Part shown: positions 28,901 through 36,539 of the stretch, piece by piece | Layout of the letters: each line of letters begins with the position of its first letter | Position numbering within the stretch: the stretch's first letter is position 1 | DNA from: Stutzerimonas azotifigens | GTDB lineage: Bacteria > Pseudomonadota > Gammaproteobacteria > Pseudomonadales > Pseudomonadaceae | Direction of reading: 5' to 3' | NCBI RefSeq assembly: GCF_013522725.1 | Contig: NZ_JAAMRF010000011.1 | Span: 1-64,000, forward strand | Length of the DNA stretch: 64,000 nucleotides | Made by a program: the position numbers and the translations under genes | The notes under the pieces: model-generated | Seen by the model: only the letters and a program-made list of their open reading frames with translations | What the model was told of the DNA's origin: nothing | Databases searched by the model: none

Positions 28901-28996
28901 ATGGGCGGCCTGAGCTTCGCGACCCTGCTCACGCTGCTCGCCGTGCCCTGCTTTTATCTGCTGCTGATGGGCGTCAAGCAGGAGGAGGTGCAATGA
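25937..28996 (+). CDS. RND efflux inner-membrane transporter
   Basis: A 1019-residue resistance-nodulation-division transporter. Helix 1 is at about 14-32, the first periplasmic domain runs to about 335, helices 2-6 to about 480 and the pattern repeats in the second half. The helix-4 proton-relay segment MGMLVDNAVVVCDGM with its Asp residues is intact. It differs from AcrB/MexB in its N-terminus (MDFARYAIGKPVNTW) and belongs to the shorter TriC/VmeF-like type. Its stop overlaps the start of the outer-membrane gene. Substrates are unknown. Confidence 0.92.
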   Translation: MDFARYAIGKPVNTWVLVLICLFGGIVAFFEIGRLEDPEFTIKEAIINVQYPGATALEVEQEVTEPLESAIQQMSQIKEIRSRSMVGQAEIRVEILDSIAGDALPQVWDELRNKISDAQGDLPPDAQVPVVNDDFGDVYGIYYALTGDGLTLKELHETAKELRRGLLAAEGVAKVDIAGVQEERILVEVDQARLAALRLSPDEISAALADADAVVEAGGVHAGELFVRIRPTGSFDSLETLRALPVGQGAQSVDLGDIAQIRRDYAERPVQIIRHNGQPALTLGVSGISGSNIVDVGRTVEATLASLEHRMPLGAELHPLYQQHQIVDESVNSFALNVFLSVAIVVGVLCLAMGVRAGVIIGSVLFLTVLGTLMVMWLSGIELERISLGALIIAMGMLVDNAVVVCDGMLIQQRRGMSILKASQKVLSQTQWPLLGSTVIGILAFAGIGLSQDTTGEFLFSLFFVIAVSLLLSWILALLIVPLFGYYLLERKRKEPEQDMGDDQSLYSGPIYDRFRATARGVLRHPGLTISALVILTVACMFGFTRVPQSFFPPSSTPLFYVNLFLPQGTHIHDTSRTAQDLENYLSGLDGVTDVSTYIGSGASRFMLTYAPEQPNPSLMHFLVRTDDAEVIDGLVREINQTLPGRYPGSDVAAARFMFGPNAESKLEARISGPDIEVLRELSAKGQRRLQDEGQVLNIRDDWRPPVLTLQPRLALERLADAGLTRQAVARSLAVATEGSQVSLFREKDELIPILLRATEQDRAGPDDLLQRLIWSPAITDYVPLAQVADGVDVVSEDTMIRRYDRVRTIAIRAEPLDGENTNDALARIRPLIEGIELPTNYSLKWGGDYEQSADAQEALASTLALPFLAMVLVTVLLFAKVRQPLMIWMVVPMAICGVTVALLATGQAFGFMALLGLLSLTGMLIKNAVVLVDEIDRQIEEQVPRLTAIIEASASRLRPVAMAAGTTVLGMVPLLFDPFFANMAVTIMGGLSFATLLTLLAVPCFYLLLMGVKQEEVQ

Positions 28997-30435
28997 TCCG
29001 GCTATCGCCCTTCAAGCCCGCAATGCTGGCGCTGACGCTTGGCCTGGCCGCCTGCTCCAGCGTGCCCGAGCAGCCGCCGACCGTGCTGCCCGAAAGCTGG
29101 TTCGGCGCCGCCTCGACGCAACCGGCCGACGAGCAGGCCCTGGCCGACTGGTGGCGGCATTTCGGCGACCCGGAGCTGACCCGTCTGGTCCAGACGGCCA
29201 TGGAGCGCAACCGCGATGTGCAGCTGGCGATGTTGCGCGTCAACAGCGCCAGGGCGCAGTTGCGCCAGTCGCGCGCCGGGCTTTTTCCGAGCCTGGATCT
29301 ACCCGGCTCAGCCAGCCGCCAGTGGATAGAAAACGATCAGGACATCCCCCCGGATAGCCCGCTGGCCGGTCTGGGGCTCGATGACAACCTGCGCCTGGAC
29401 AGCTGGGAACTGGCACTGCAGGCGACCTGGGAGCTGGACCTGTTCGGCGCCACCCGCGCACGCGCCGACAGCGCCCGGCATCAGGTTCGCTCGGCCCAGG
29501 CCCAGGCCATCGCCGCCCGCCTGGCGGTGGCCTCCAACGCAGCGCAGGGTTACATCCAGCTGCGTGCATTGGAGGCGCAACGTGCTCTGCTCGAAGAAGG
29601 CATTGACGTGGCCCGGGACCTGGAGCGCATTTCTGCCCTGCTGTTCGAGGCGGGTGACGTCACGCGCCTGGACGTGGAGGCGACTTCGGCCGAGCGGGCC
29701 TCGCTGGAAGCGGACCTGGGCGAACTGGACATCAACCTCGCCGAAGCCCGGCTGGCCCTCGACACACTGCTGGCGCTGCCGCCGGGTAGCATGGCGCGGG
29801 ACTACGCAGCCCATTCGCCCGTGCCGCTGGCAAACCTGTCCATCGCGCCGGGCCAGCCCATCGACCTGTTGCGTCGCCGTCCGGACCTGATCGCCGAGGC
29901 CGCGCGCCTGGAAAGTTCCGATCTGCAGGCCCTGGCGTCCCGCCGCGACCTTTTTCCGCGCATCGCCCTGCAGGCCGCGGTGGGACGCTCAGGCACGTAC
30001 CTGAACAACGAGATCGGCAGCGCGTCGAACTTCGCCCGCCTCGGCGCGACCTTTGGCCTGCCATTTCTCGATTTCGCCAATCGCGGCGCCGCCATCGACC
30101 TGGCCGATGCCGAACGCGACACGGCGTACATGACCTTCGAACAGACGGTCGCCAATGCCCTGGAGGAAGTCGAGCGCGGCCTGGTCCGCATCGATGGCCA
30201 GCAACGCCGGTATCGCGCGCTGGACACCACCTTGCGCCACCGTGAGCGCGCCTATGATCTGGCGCAGCGCAGCTACCGCCTCGGCGAAGCCAACCTCAGC
30301 GAAGTGCTCGACGCTCAGCGTGGCGCCCTGCAGGCCAGGCAGCGCGCCCTCGAAGGCCGCACCGCCCTGGCTACCGCGCAGGTCGCCCTGTTCGTCGCCC
30401 TCGGCGGCGGCTGGCAGGTCCAGTCGGAGCCGTAA
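28993..30435 (+). CDS. Outer-membrane efflux channel lipoprotein (OprM/NodT family)
   Basis: A 480-residue TolC-like channel. The lipobox LAAC places the lipidated Cys at residue 21. Two OEP repeats follow, with ADWWRHFGDPELTRLV, LRQSRAGLFPSLDL and the duplicate ASRRDLFPRIALQAAVG. The family motif PGQPIDLLRRRPDLIAEAARL is present. The ATGA overlap with the pump gene shows that the operon encodes all three parts of a complete efflux machine. No regulator gene is adjacent. Confidence 0.92.
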   Translation: MIRLSPFKPAMLALTLGLAACSSVPEQPPTVLPESWFGAASTQPADEQALADWWRHFGDPELTRLVQTAMERNRDVQLAMLRVNSARAQLRQSRAGLFPSLDLPGSASRQWIENDQDIPPDSPLAGLGLDDNLRLDSWELALQATWELDLFGATRARADSARHQVRSAQAQAIAARLAVASNAAQGYIQLRALEAQRALLEEGIDVARDLERISALLFEAGDVTRLDVEATSAERASLEADLGELDINLAEARLALDTLLALPPGSMARDYAAHSPVPLANLSIAPGQPIDLLRRRPDLIAEAARLESSDLQALASRRDLFPRIALQAAVGRSGTYLNNEIGSASNFARLGATFGLPFLDFANRGAAIDLADAERDTAYMTFEQTVANALEEVERGLVRIDGQQRRYRALDTTLRHRERAYDLAQRSYRLGEANLSEVLDAQRGALQARQRALEGRTALATAQVALFVALGGGWQVQSEP

Positions 30436-30438
30436 GAC

Positions 30439-30487
30439 GCTGGAAGCTGGAAGCTGGAAGCTGGAGGCTGGAGGCTGGAGGCTGGAA
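30439..30487 (+). repeat. Heptamer microsatellite (GCTGGAA/GCTGGAG)n
   Basis: About seven tandem copies of GCTGGAA changing to GCTGGAG, directly after the outer-membrane channel stop. The same unit recurs at 42101-42180 and, degenerate, at 24150-24172. The remaining gap to 30633 shows nothing else recognisable. Confidence 0.85.
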
Positions 30488-30633
30488 TTGGGGTGGGATG
30501 GACCGGCGGGTTCGCGCGTCCTGACAGAGGAAGAGGCGGACACCGCAACCTGCACGGCGAACCCTCTGTTGCGCCAGTGACAGGGCGGCAATGCCGCGCC
30601 CGTCGACCTAAAGGGCGCAGCGCCTTGCCTGGT

Positions 30634-31524
30634 TCAGTTACGCATCCACGGTGGGGTGGGCGGTTCGTCGTTCGGCGCGTCTTCGGCGTTGCGCAAGGCC
30701 TCGCGGCGGGCCTGCTCGGCCAGCGTCGCCTTGATCTCGCGCATCACCGCGTCAAGGTCGGCGGCGTCCTCGGGCTCGGCGAACTCACCGGTCAGCTCGG
30801 TTTCTGGCGTCAGCTTGCCCTCCTCGTACAAGGCCCACATTTCCTTGGCGTAGCGGGTGTAGCGCAGCTCCGGCGCGAACTGGCCGAAGTAGGCGGACAT
30901 GTTGCCAACGTCACGCTCGAGCATCTCGAACGCATGGTTGTTGCCGGCGGCATCCACGGCTTGCGGTAGGTCGATGATCACCGGCCCTTCGGCATCGAGC
31001 AGCACATTGAATTCGGACAGGTCACCATGCACCAGGCCGGCGCAGAGCATCTTCACCACCTCGCCGATCATGAAGGCATGGAACTCACGGGCATCGTCCG
31101 GATGCAGATCCACATCGTTCAGGCGCGGGGCTGCATCGCCGTCTTCGCCCGCGATCATCTCCATCAGCAGCACGCCGTCGAGAAAATCGTAGGGTTTGGG
31201 GACCCGCACACCAACATCGGCCAGGCGGAACAGCGCCGCCACTTCGGCATTCTGCCAGTTCTCCTCGCGCTCCTTGCGGCCGTGCTTGGTACCCTTGGCC
31301 ATCGCGCGGGCGTCGCGACTGCCCCTTACCTTGCGGCCTTCCTGGTACTTCACGGCCTGTCGGAAGCTGCGGTTGTTGGCTTCCTTGTACACCTTGGCGC
31401 AGCGCAGTTCGTCACCGCAGCGCACCACATACACCGCTGCCTCCTTGCCACTCATCAGCGGACGCAGCACTTCATCGATCAGTCCATCCTCGAGCAATGG
31501 TTCGAGTCGTTTGGGCGTTTTCAT
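30634..31524 (-). CDS. RIO1-family serine protein kinase
   Basis: A 296-residue atypical kinase of the RIO family (as in P. aeruginosa PA4780). Visible marks are the ATP-binding Lys in VVRCGDELRCAKVYKEA, the RIO-specific loop FRQAVKYQEGRKVRGSRDARAM, the catalytic LVHGDLSEFNVLL and the metal-binding IIDLPQAVD. The C-terminal 60 residues are acidic and probably flexible. It would phosphorylate Ser residues in unknown targets. It is convergent with the efflux operon and divergent from ada. Confidence 0.9.
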   Translation of the reverse strand: MKTPKRLEPLLEDGLIDEVLRPLMSGKEAAVYVVRCGDELRCAKVYKEANNRSFRQAVKYQEGRKVRGSRDARAMAKGTKHGRKEREENWQNAEVAALFRLADVGVRVPKPYDFLDGVLLMEMIAGEDGDAAPRLNDVDLHPDDAREFHAFMIGEVVKMLCAGLVHGDLSEFNVLLDAEGPVIIDLPQAVDAAGNNHAFEMLERDVGNMSAYFGQFAPELRYTRYAKEMWALYEEGKLTPETELTGEFAEPEDAADLDAVMREIKATLAEQARREALRNAEDAPNDEPPTPPWMRN

Positions 31525-31681
31525 CAGCGGCTTGCGGGTCCTTTCGTTCGAGGCGTGGCTCTCAGGTTACGGCAATCGCCGACAGGCTTCCACGCCGGGC
31601 AACGAGTTTGAAAGCGCATCTGACGGTGGCAGTCGCGAGCGACCGGGCCGACAATGGTCCCATCACCCGACGGAGCCGCCC

Positions 31682-32719
31682 ATGCTCGACCTCGACCGCT
31701 GCTGGCAAGCCCTGTGCGAACGCGACGAACGCTTCGACGATCGCTTCGTCTTCGCCGTGCATTCGACCGGTATCTTCTGCCGCCCCAGCTGCCCGGCGCG
31801 CCGGCCCAGACGCGAGGGCGTGACCTTCTATGCCAGCCCCGACGAAGCCGTCGCGGCGGGCTATCGCCCCTGCCTGCGCTGCTCGCCGACCGGCCTCAGC
31901 CCCTCGGCGCAGCTCGACGAGCTGGTGGCGGCCGCCTGCCGGCTGCTCGAAGCGGACGAGCACATGACGCTCAAATTGCTGGCCGCTCGCATCGGCCTGT
32001 CCACCTCCCACCTGAGCCGCGCCTTCAAGGACCGGACCGGACTATCCCCTGGCGCCTGGGCGGCTGCCCGGCGGCGTCAGCGCCTCGAGGCCCAGCTGCC
32101 GGGAGCCGAAACCGTCCTGGCCGCCGCCCTGGACTGTGGCTACGCCGACAGCCGCGCCCTTTACCGTGCCCCGGCCAGCCTGACCCCGCGCCAGCGCCGC
32201 GCCCGTGGCGCTGGCGAAACCCTGAGCTACGCGGTAGCGCCCTGCCCCCTCGGGCTTTTGCTGGTGGCCGCGAGTACGCAAGGCATCTGCGCGCTGCTGT
32301 TCGGCGACGATCAGGCAGCACTCGAAGCCGAACTGCGCGAACGCTTCGCCGCGGCGCAGCTGGAGCCGGATCAGGCGGGCCTGGGCGACTGGCTACAACG
32401 CATCGTCGAGCAGCTGGACGAACCCGCCCGCGCGGCCCGCCTGCCGCTGGATCTGCGCGGCAGCGCCTTTCAGCAGCGCGTCTGGCAGGCGCTGCAGGAG
32501 ATCCCGGCAGGCCAGACGCGCCGTTACGGCGAGCTGGCCACCGAACTGGGCAGCCACGCGCGCGCCGTGGCCCGCGCCTGCGCCAGCAATCCGGTGGGGC
32601 TGCTGGTGCCCTGCCACCGCGTGGTCGGAGCCAACGGCGCCTTGACCGGTTATCGCTGGGGGGTGGAGCGCAAGGCGCGATTGCTCGACGAAGAACAGCG
32701 GGCATCGAAGGGAGACTGA
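31682..32719 (+). CDS. ada: Ada, bifunctional methylphosphotriester repair protein/activator and O6-methylguanine methyltransferase
   Basis: A 345-residue protein with both Ada halves. The N-terminal zinc domain carries Cys33, Cys37, Cys64 and Cys67 (IFCRPSC, CLRC). An AraC-type helix-turn-helix spans about 85-180. The C-terminal alkyltransferase has its acceptor Cys311 in LVPCHRVVG. It removes methyl groups from DNA and, once methylated, activates the adaptive response. The ATG at 31682 gives the usual Ada length. Divergent from the kinase gene at 31524. Confidence 0.92.
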   Translation: MLDLDRCWQALCERDERFDDRFVFAVHSTGIFCRPSCPARRPRREGVTFYASPDEAVAAGYRPCLRCSPTGLSPSAQLDELVAAACRLLEADEHMTLKLLAARIGLSTSHLSRAFKDRTGLSPGAWAAARRRQRLEAQLPGAETVLAAALDCGYADSRALYRAPASLTPRQRRARGAGETLSYAVAPCPLGLLLVAASTQGICALLFGDDQAALEAELRERFAAAQLEPDQAGLGDWLQRIVEQLDEPARAARLPLDLRGSAFQQRVWQALQEIPAGQTRRYGELATELGSHARAVARACASNPVGLLVPCHRVVGANGALTGYRWGVERKARLLDEEQRASKGD

Positions 32720-32768
32720 ACGGCTTTTAGTGGTCCGATAGTGCAGAACCGCCCGACCGAGAATCGCG

Positions 32769-33005
32769 ATGACCGACTTCAAGCGCTACCGCATCCACTA
32801 CCTGATCAATGGCAACCCCGCCTCGCTGAGCATGAGCTCGTTCGAGGAGCCGAGCATCGAGCAAGCTGAACTGGAGATTCTCCTGCACCATGTCCGCGAA
32901 CCTCGGGCTGCGGTGGACGCCCCCTGGGAAAGCCCGGAGCAGCGGAGCGAACGCAGCCGGATGGACGAACTGGGCGTCAGCAATATCCAAATCGAGCCCG
33001 AATGA
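32769..33005 (+). CDS. Conserved-looking small hypothetical protein (78 aa)
   Basis: I do not recognise a functional family. The peptide MTDFKRYRIHYLINGNPASLSM looks like a soluble beta-rich start, followed by acidic helical sequence (EEPSIEQAELEILLHHV) and an acidic C-terminus ending IQIEPE. It has no signal peptide or membrane segment. It lies between ada and tatD on the same strand, 40 bases from tatD, and may be co-transcribed with it. Confidence 0.7.
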   Translation: MTDFKRYRIHYLINGNPASLSMSSFEEPSIEQAELEILLHHVREPRAAVDAPWESPEQRSERSRMDELGVSNIQIEPE

Positions 33006-33045
33006 ACGACCGGGCGTAAGCTCCAGCCGTCCACCGGAGACCCGC

Positions 33046-33825
33046 GTGCCCCTGATCGACACCCATACCCACATCGACTTCGAGCATTTCGACGACGACC
33101 GCCACGAGGTCATCGCCCGCTGCCAGGCGGCCGGCGTCGAGCGGTTGATCGTACTCGGTGTGCACCAGGCCAACTGGCAGCGGGTCTGGCAACTGGCACT
33201 CGATGAGCCGGGGGTGCACGCAGCGCTCGGCCTGCACCCGGTGTTTCTTGCCGACCATCGCCCCGAGCACCTGGACGAGCTGAGGCACTGGCTGGGACGC
33301 CTGTGTGGCGAAGACAAGCTATGCGCCATCGGCGAGATCGGACTGGACTATTACATCGAGGATCCGGACAAGGAGCGTCAGCAACAGCTGCTCGAAGCGC
33401 AACTGAACCTGGCCGATGAGTTCGAGCTGCCGGTGCTGCTGCATGTGCGCCGCGCCCACGCGCCGATGATCGCCGCGCTCAAGCAGCGCAAGCTCAAGCG
33501 CGCCGGCATCGCCCACGCCTTCAGCGGCAGTTGGGAAGAAGCGCGCGAATACATCCGCCTGGGCTACAAGCTGGGACTCGGCGGTGCCGGCACCTGGCCT
33601 CAGGCTCACCGCATGCATCGGGTACTCAAGCAACTGCCGCTCGAAAGCATCGTGCTGGAAACCGACGCCCCGGACATCACGCCCTTCAGCCATGCGGGCC
33701 AGCGCAACAGCCCGGAGTTCCTCCCAGACATCTGCCGCGAACTGGCCGAGCTACGTGGCATCGGCTCCGAAGAACTGGCCGAGGCCAGCTACCGGAACAC
33801 CTGCGAGCTGTTCGGCTGGGGGTGA
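33046..33825 (+). CDS. TatD-family metal-dependent deoxyribonuclease
   Basis: A 259-residue TIM-barrel hydrolase of the TatD family. Metal ligands appear in order: DTHTHID at the N-terminus (His7, His9), GEIGLDYY, LLHVRRAHAP, IAHAFSGSW and LETDAPDITP. It starts with GTG at 33046 after an ACCGGAGAC ribosome binding site. Members act as Mg-dependent 3'-5' exonucleases or related hydrolases. A separate tatABC location is not in the window. Confidence 0.88.
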   Translation: MPLIDTHTHIDFEHFDDDRHEVIARCQAAGVERLIVLGVHQANWQRVWQLALDEPGVHAALGLHPVFLADHRPEHLDELRHWLGRLCGEDKLCAIGEIGLDYYIEDPDKERQQQLLEAQLNLADEFELPVLLHVRRAHAPMIAALKQRKLKRAGIAHAFSGSWEEAREYIRLGYKLGLGGAGTWPQAHRMHRVLKQLPLESIVLETDAPDITPFSHAGQRNSPEFLPDICRELAELRGIGSEELAEASYRNTCELFGWG

Positions 33826-33965
33826 GTGCGAGCGGCCCGAGAGTCGCCCGGGCGCTGCCGGCCAGCCCCGATGAGGCCACAACCCCGCCTATCCCAATCG
33901 CCCACTCCTTCCCTACACTTGCGCTTCGCCCGTCACCGCCCCGCTCGAGCCAAGGACCCATCGCT

Positions 33966-34874
33966 ATGGATCGCATGACTGCCATGGAAACCTTCGTCAG
34001 CGTGATGGAGGCCGGCTCCTTCTCGGCCGCGGCGCGACGGCTCAAGCTCGGCCAGCCGGCCGTGTCCAAAGCCATCGCACAACTGGAGACACGGCTCGGC
34101 ACGCCGCTGCTGATGCGCTCCACGCGCGGGCTGACAGCAACGGACGCGGGCCAACGATTTTACGAGCATGCGCGCCGTGCGATCGAAGCCGCCGACGAAG
34201 CCGAGCAAGCAGCGCGCATTTCCGCCAGCGGTTTGTCCGGCGTGCTGCGGGTCAGTGCGGCGACTACCTTCGCCCGGCTGCACATCCTGCCGGCGCTCAA
34301 GGGGTTCATGGACCGCTACCCGGAGCTGGAGGTCGACGTGACCCTGGACGACCGCGTCATCGACCTGCTTGGCGAAGGCATGGACGTGGCGTTGCGTATG
34401 GGTACGCTGGACGACTCCGCGATGACCGCTCGGCGGCTCGCGCAGTGTCAACGCCGAGTCGTCGGCACCCCCGCCTACTTCGCCGCGGAGGGCATCCCGC
34501 GCACCCCGGCAGACCTCAGCGGTCATCGGGCAATCGTCTATTCCCAGCGTGGCGGCGGCGAGGCCTGGGCGTTCAGCCAGCAGGGCCGCGAGGTTGCGGT
34601 GAGCGTCTCCGGCCGGCTGCGGGTGAGCGCCGCCGAGGGGATACGCACTGCGGTGCTGAGCGACATCGGGCTGGCGGTGGCCTCGCACTGGATGTTCTCC
34701 CCCGAACTGGCGGACGGCACCGTCCAGGCCGTGCTGAACGACTGGGCGCTGCCGCCGGTGGACCTGTGGGCGGTGTTCCCGGCCGGCCGGCGCGTCACCT
34801 CTCGGGCGCAGGCGTTCATCGAATTCGTCGAAGAAACCATGGCAGCGCAGACCGGCACGTCCCTGCCCGCCTGA
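33966..34874 (+). CDS. LysR-family transcriptional regulator
   Basis: A 302-residue LysR regulator. The helix-turn-helix is MTAMETFVSVMEAGSFSAAARRLKLGQPAVSKAIAQLETRLG-type sequence at about 4-45, followed by the co-inducer domain (SGVLRVSAATTFARLHILP, DVALRMGTLDDS). It is of the subgroup with many homologues near oxidoreductases. It is convergent with the SDR gene, 11 bases from its stop, so a direct link to SDR/peroxiredoxin-like genes is possible but not shown. Confidence 0.9.
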   Translation: MDRMTAMETFVSVMEAGSFSAAARRLKLGQPAVSKAIAQLETRLGTPLLMRSTRGLTATDAGQRFYEHARRAIEAADEAEQAARISASGLSGVLRVSAATTFARLHILPALKGFMDRYPELEVDVTLDDRVIDLLGEGMDVALRMGTLDDSAMTARRLAQCQRRVVGTPAYFAAEGIPRTPADLSGHRAIVYSQRGGGEAWAFSQQGREVAVSVSGRLRVSAAEGIRTAVLSDIGLAVASHWMFSPELADGTVQAVLNDWALPPVDLWAVFPAGRRVTSRAQAFIEFVEETMAAQTGTSLPA

Positions 34875-34885
34875 TCCTCGCCGCG

Positions 34886-35602
34886 TCAGAACGCCGCCTT
34901 GCCGATCGACGCCCCGCCGTCGACATACAGCGTCTGACCGGTCATGAAGCCGGCCTCCTCCGACAACAGGAAGGCGATGGTCGCTGCGATCTCCTCCGGC
35001 TTGCCGAAACGTCCCAGGGGCACTGCCGCGAGGTACCGCTTCTCCCCGTCACTGCCTTTTGGGTTGCCTGCACGGAACAGCTCGGTCTCGGTCGGGCCGG
35101 GCGCCACCGCGTTGACCGTGATGCCGGTGCCGGCCAGCTCCAGCGCCCAACTGCGGGCAAAGCTCACAAGCGCGGCCTTGGCCGCCGCGTAGGCGGTGCG
35201 CTGGGTCATGCCGAGAATGGTCAAGCTGGAAAGATTAACCACCCGCCCCCAGCGGCGTTCACGCATGCCCGGCAACAGCGCCTGGACGGTCTGCAGAGCC
35301 GGGTGCAGGTTGAGCGCCAGGACGCTGTCGAGCGCGTCGAGATCGACCTCGCCGAGCGGTTGCGGCCTGACCAGACCGACGTTGTTCACCACGCCGTCGA
35401 ACGCATGCCGCGCCGTCAGTTCGCGTAGCGCGGCATCGGTGGCGGCTCGGTCGGCCAGGTCCAGGCAGACCAGTTCGCCGGGGAAAGCCGCGTGCTCTCG
35501 GGCAATACCGACCACTCGATGACCGGCGCGGGATAACCGTTCCGACAGGGCAAGGCCGATGCCCTTGGTGGCACCGGTGATGAGAAAGGTACGTGTCGTC
35601 AT
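34886..35602 (-). CDS. Short-chain dehydrogenase/reductase (classical SDR)
   Basis: A 238-residue Rossmann-fold oxidoreductase. The cofactor motif TGATKGIG is at 9-16, NNVG near 73-76, the active Ser near 125-126 and the catalytic Tyr138 and Lys142 (YAAAK). The C-terminus has the family TGQTLYVDGG. It is likely a NAD(P)-dependent 3-ketoacyl- or alcohol-type reductase; the substrate is unknown. It lies 53 bases downstream of the peroxiredoxin-like gene on the same strand, so they are probably one operon. Confidence 0.9.
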   Translation of the reverse strand: MTTRTFLITGATKGIGLALSERLSRAGHRVVGIAREHAAFPGELVCLDLADRAATDAALRELTARHAFDGVVNNVGLVRPQPLGEVDLDALDSVLALNLHPALQTVQALLPGMRERRWGRVVNLSSLTILGMTQRTAYAAAKAALVSFARSWALELAGTGITVNAVAPGPTETELFRAGNPKGSDGEKRYLAAVPLGRFGKPEEIAATIAFLLSEEAGFMTGQTLYVDGGASIGKAAF

Positions 35603-35655
35603 GACGAACTCCAGACAAAGGGGATGGCCGCGCCAAGCGGGCGCGGCGCGACAGG

Positions 35656-36324
35656 TCAGCCGCGGCGGGCCTTTTCCAGCACGGGGAACAGCTCCGACGG
35701 ATCGGGGCGGTGGGTGTAATCCGGGTTCACTTCGGAATACAGCACGGTGCCATCCTGAGCGACCACGTAGCGCGCCGGCATCGGCAACGTCCAGCTCGGG
35801 TCATCGTTGAAGGTCGGCAAGTCGTTCTTCAGCGCCTTGTACAGCTCGACCAGGTAATCGGGCAGCGCGAAGCTCAGGCCGAACGAGGCGCCCACCGCTC
35901 CGCTCAGGTCGCTGAGCACGGGAAAGCCCAACTCGTGGGTGCGCACCGATTTGCGGCTGTTCACTGGTGTCTGCGGTGAGATCGCCACCATGTTTGCGCC
36001 CAGCTCGCGCAAGCGCGGAAGTATCTCGTTGAGCGCCTGCAGCTCGAGGTTGCAATATGGGCACCAAACGCCCCGGTAGAAGCTGATTACCAGAGGCCCC
36101 TGGGCGAGCAGCTCGGCGGAGGACACCGGTTGACCATTCTGGTCGACCAGTTCGAAGGTTGGCGCGCGCTCCCCTGCCTTCACGGCACGGGCGGCCTGGC
36201 CGCTGGCGATCAGCTCCGCGGTGGCGCGCTCCATGATGGGATGGATATGCGCAGGGGCGTTAAACGGTGGCTTGCCAGCCTTGAATTCGGCCTTGAAGGC
36301 ATCGAGTTTGTCTTGCAGCGACAC
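35656..36324 (-). CDS. AhpC/TSA-family peroxiredoxin-like protein
   Basis: A 222-residue thioredoxin-fold protein. The active-site motif WCPYC puts Cys88 and Cys91 in a CxxC arrangement after the strand PLVISFYRGV, rather than the single peroxidatic Cys of PxxxTxxC peroxiredoxins. The N-terminal 50 residues are helical. It is of the AhpC/TSA 'peroxiredoxin-like' group with probable thiol reductase or peroxidase activity. First gene of a putative two-gene operon with the SDR. Confidence 0.88.
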   Translation of the reverse strand: MSLQDKLDAFKAEFKAGKPPFNAPAHIHPIMERATAELIASGQAARAVKAGERAPTFELVDQNGQPVSSAELLAQGPLVISFYRGVWCPYCNLELQALNEILPRLRELGANMVAISPQTPVNSRKSVRTHELGFPVLSDLSGAVGASFGLSFALPDYLVELYKALKNDLPTFNDDPSWTLPMPARYVVAQDGTVLYSEVNPDYTHRPDPSELFPVLEKARRG

Positions 36325-36539
36325 GGCGGATACTCCGAAGTGGGTCGACGAACGCGGTGTTCATCGTGGTCGCCATCTTTCGGTATCCGCCGGTGATCAG
36401 GTAGGCGGCTGGCGGGAATAACGGTTATTCCCGGAGCAATGAACAGGGCTTGTTTGCTACACGTCAGTCCAGCGGGACACATCGCCAAATCAACCACGCA
36501 TACGCCTGCGATTGTCACGCAGTTCGTCCTTGCCGACGC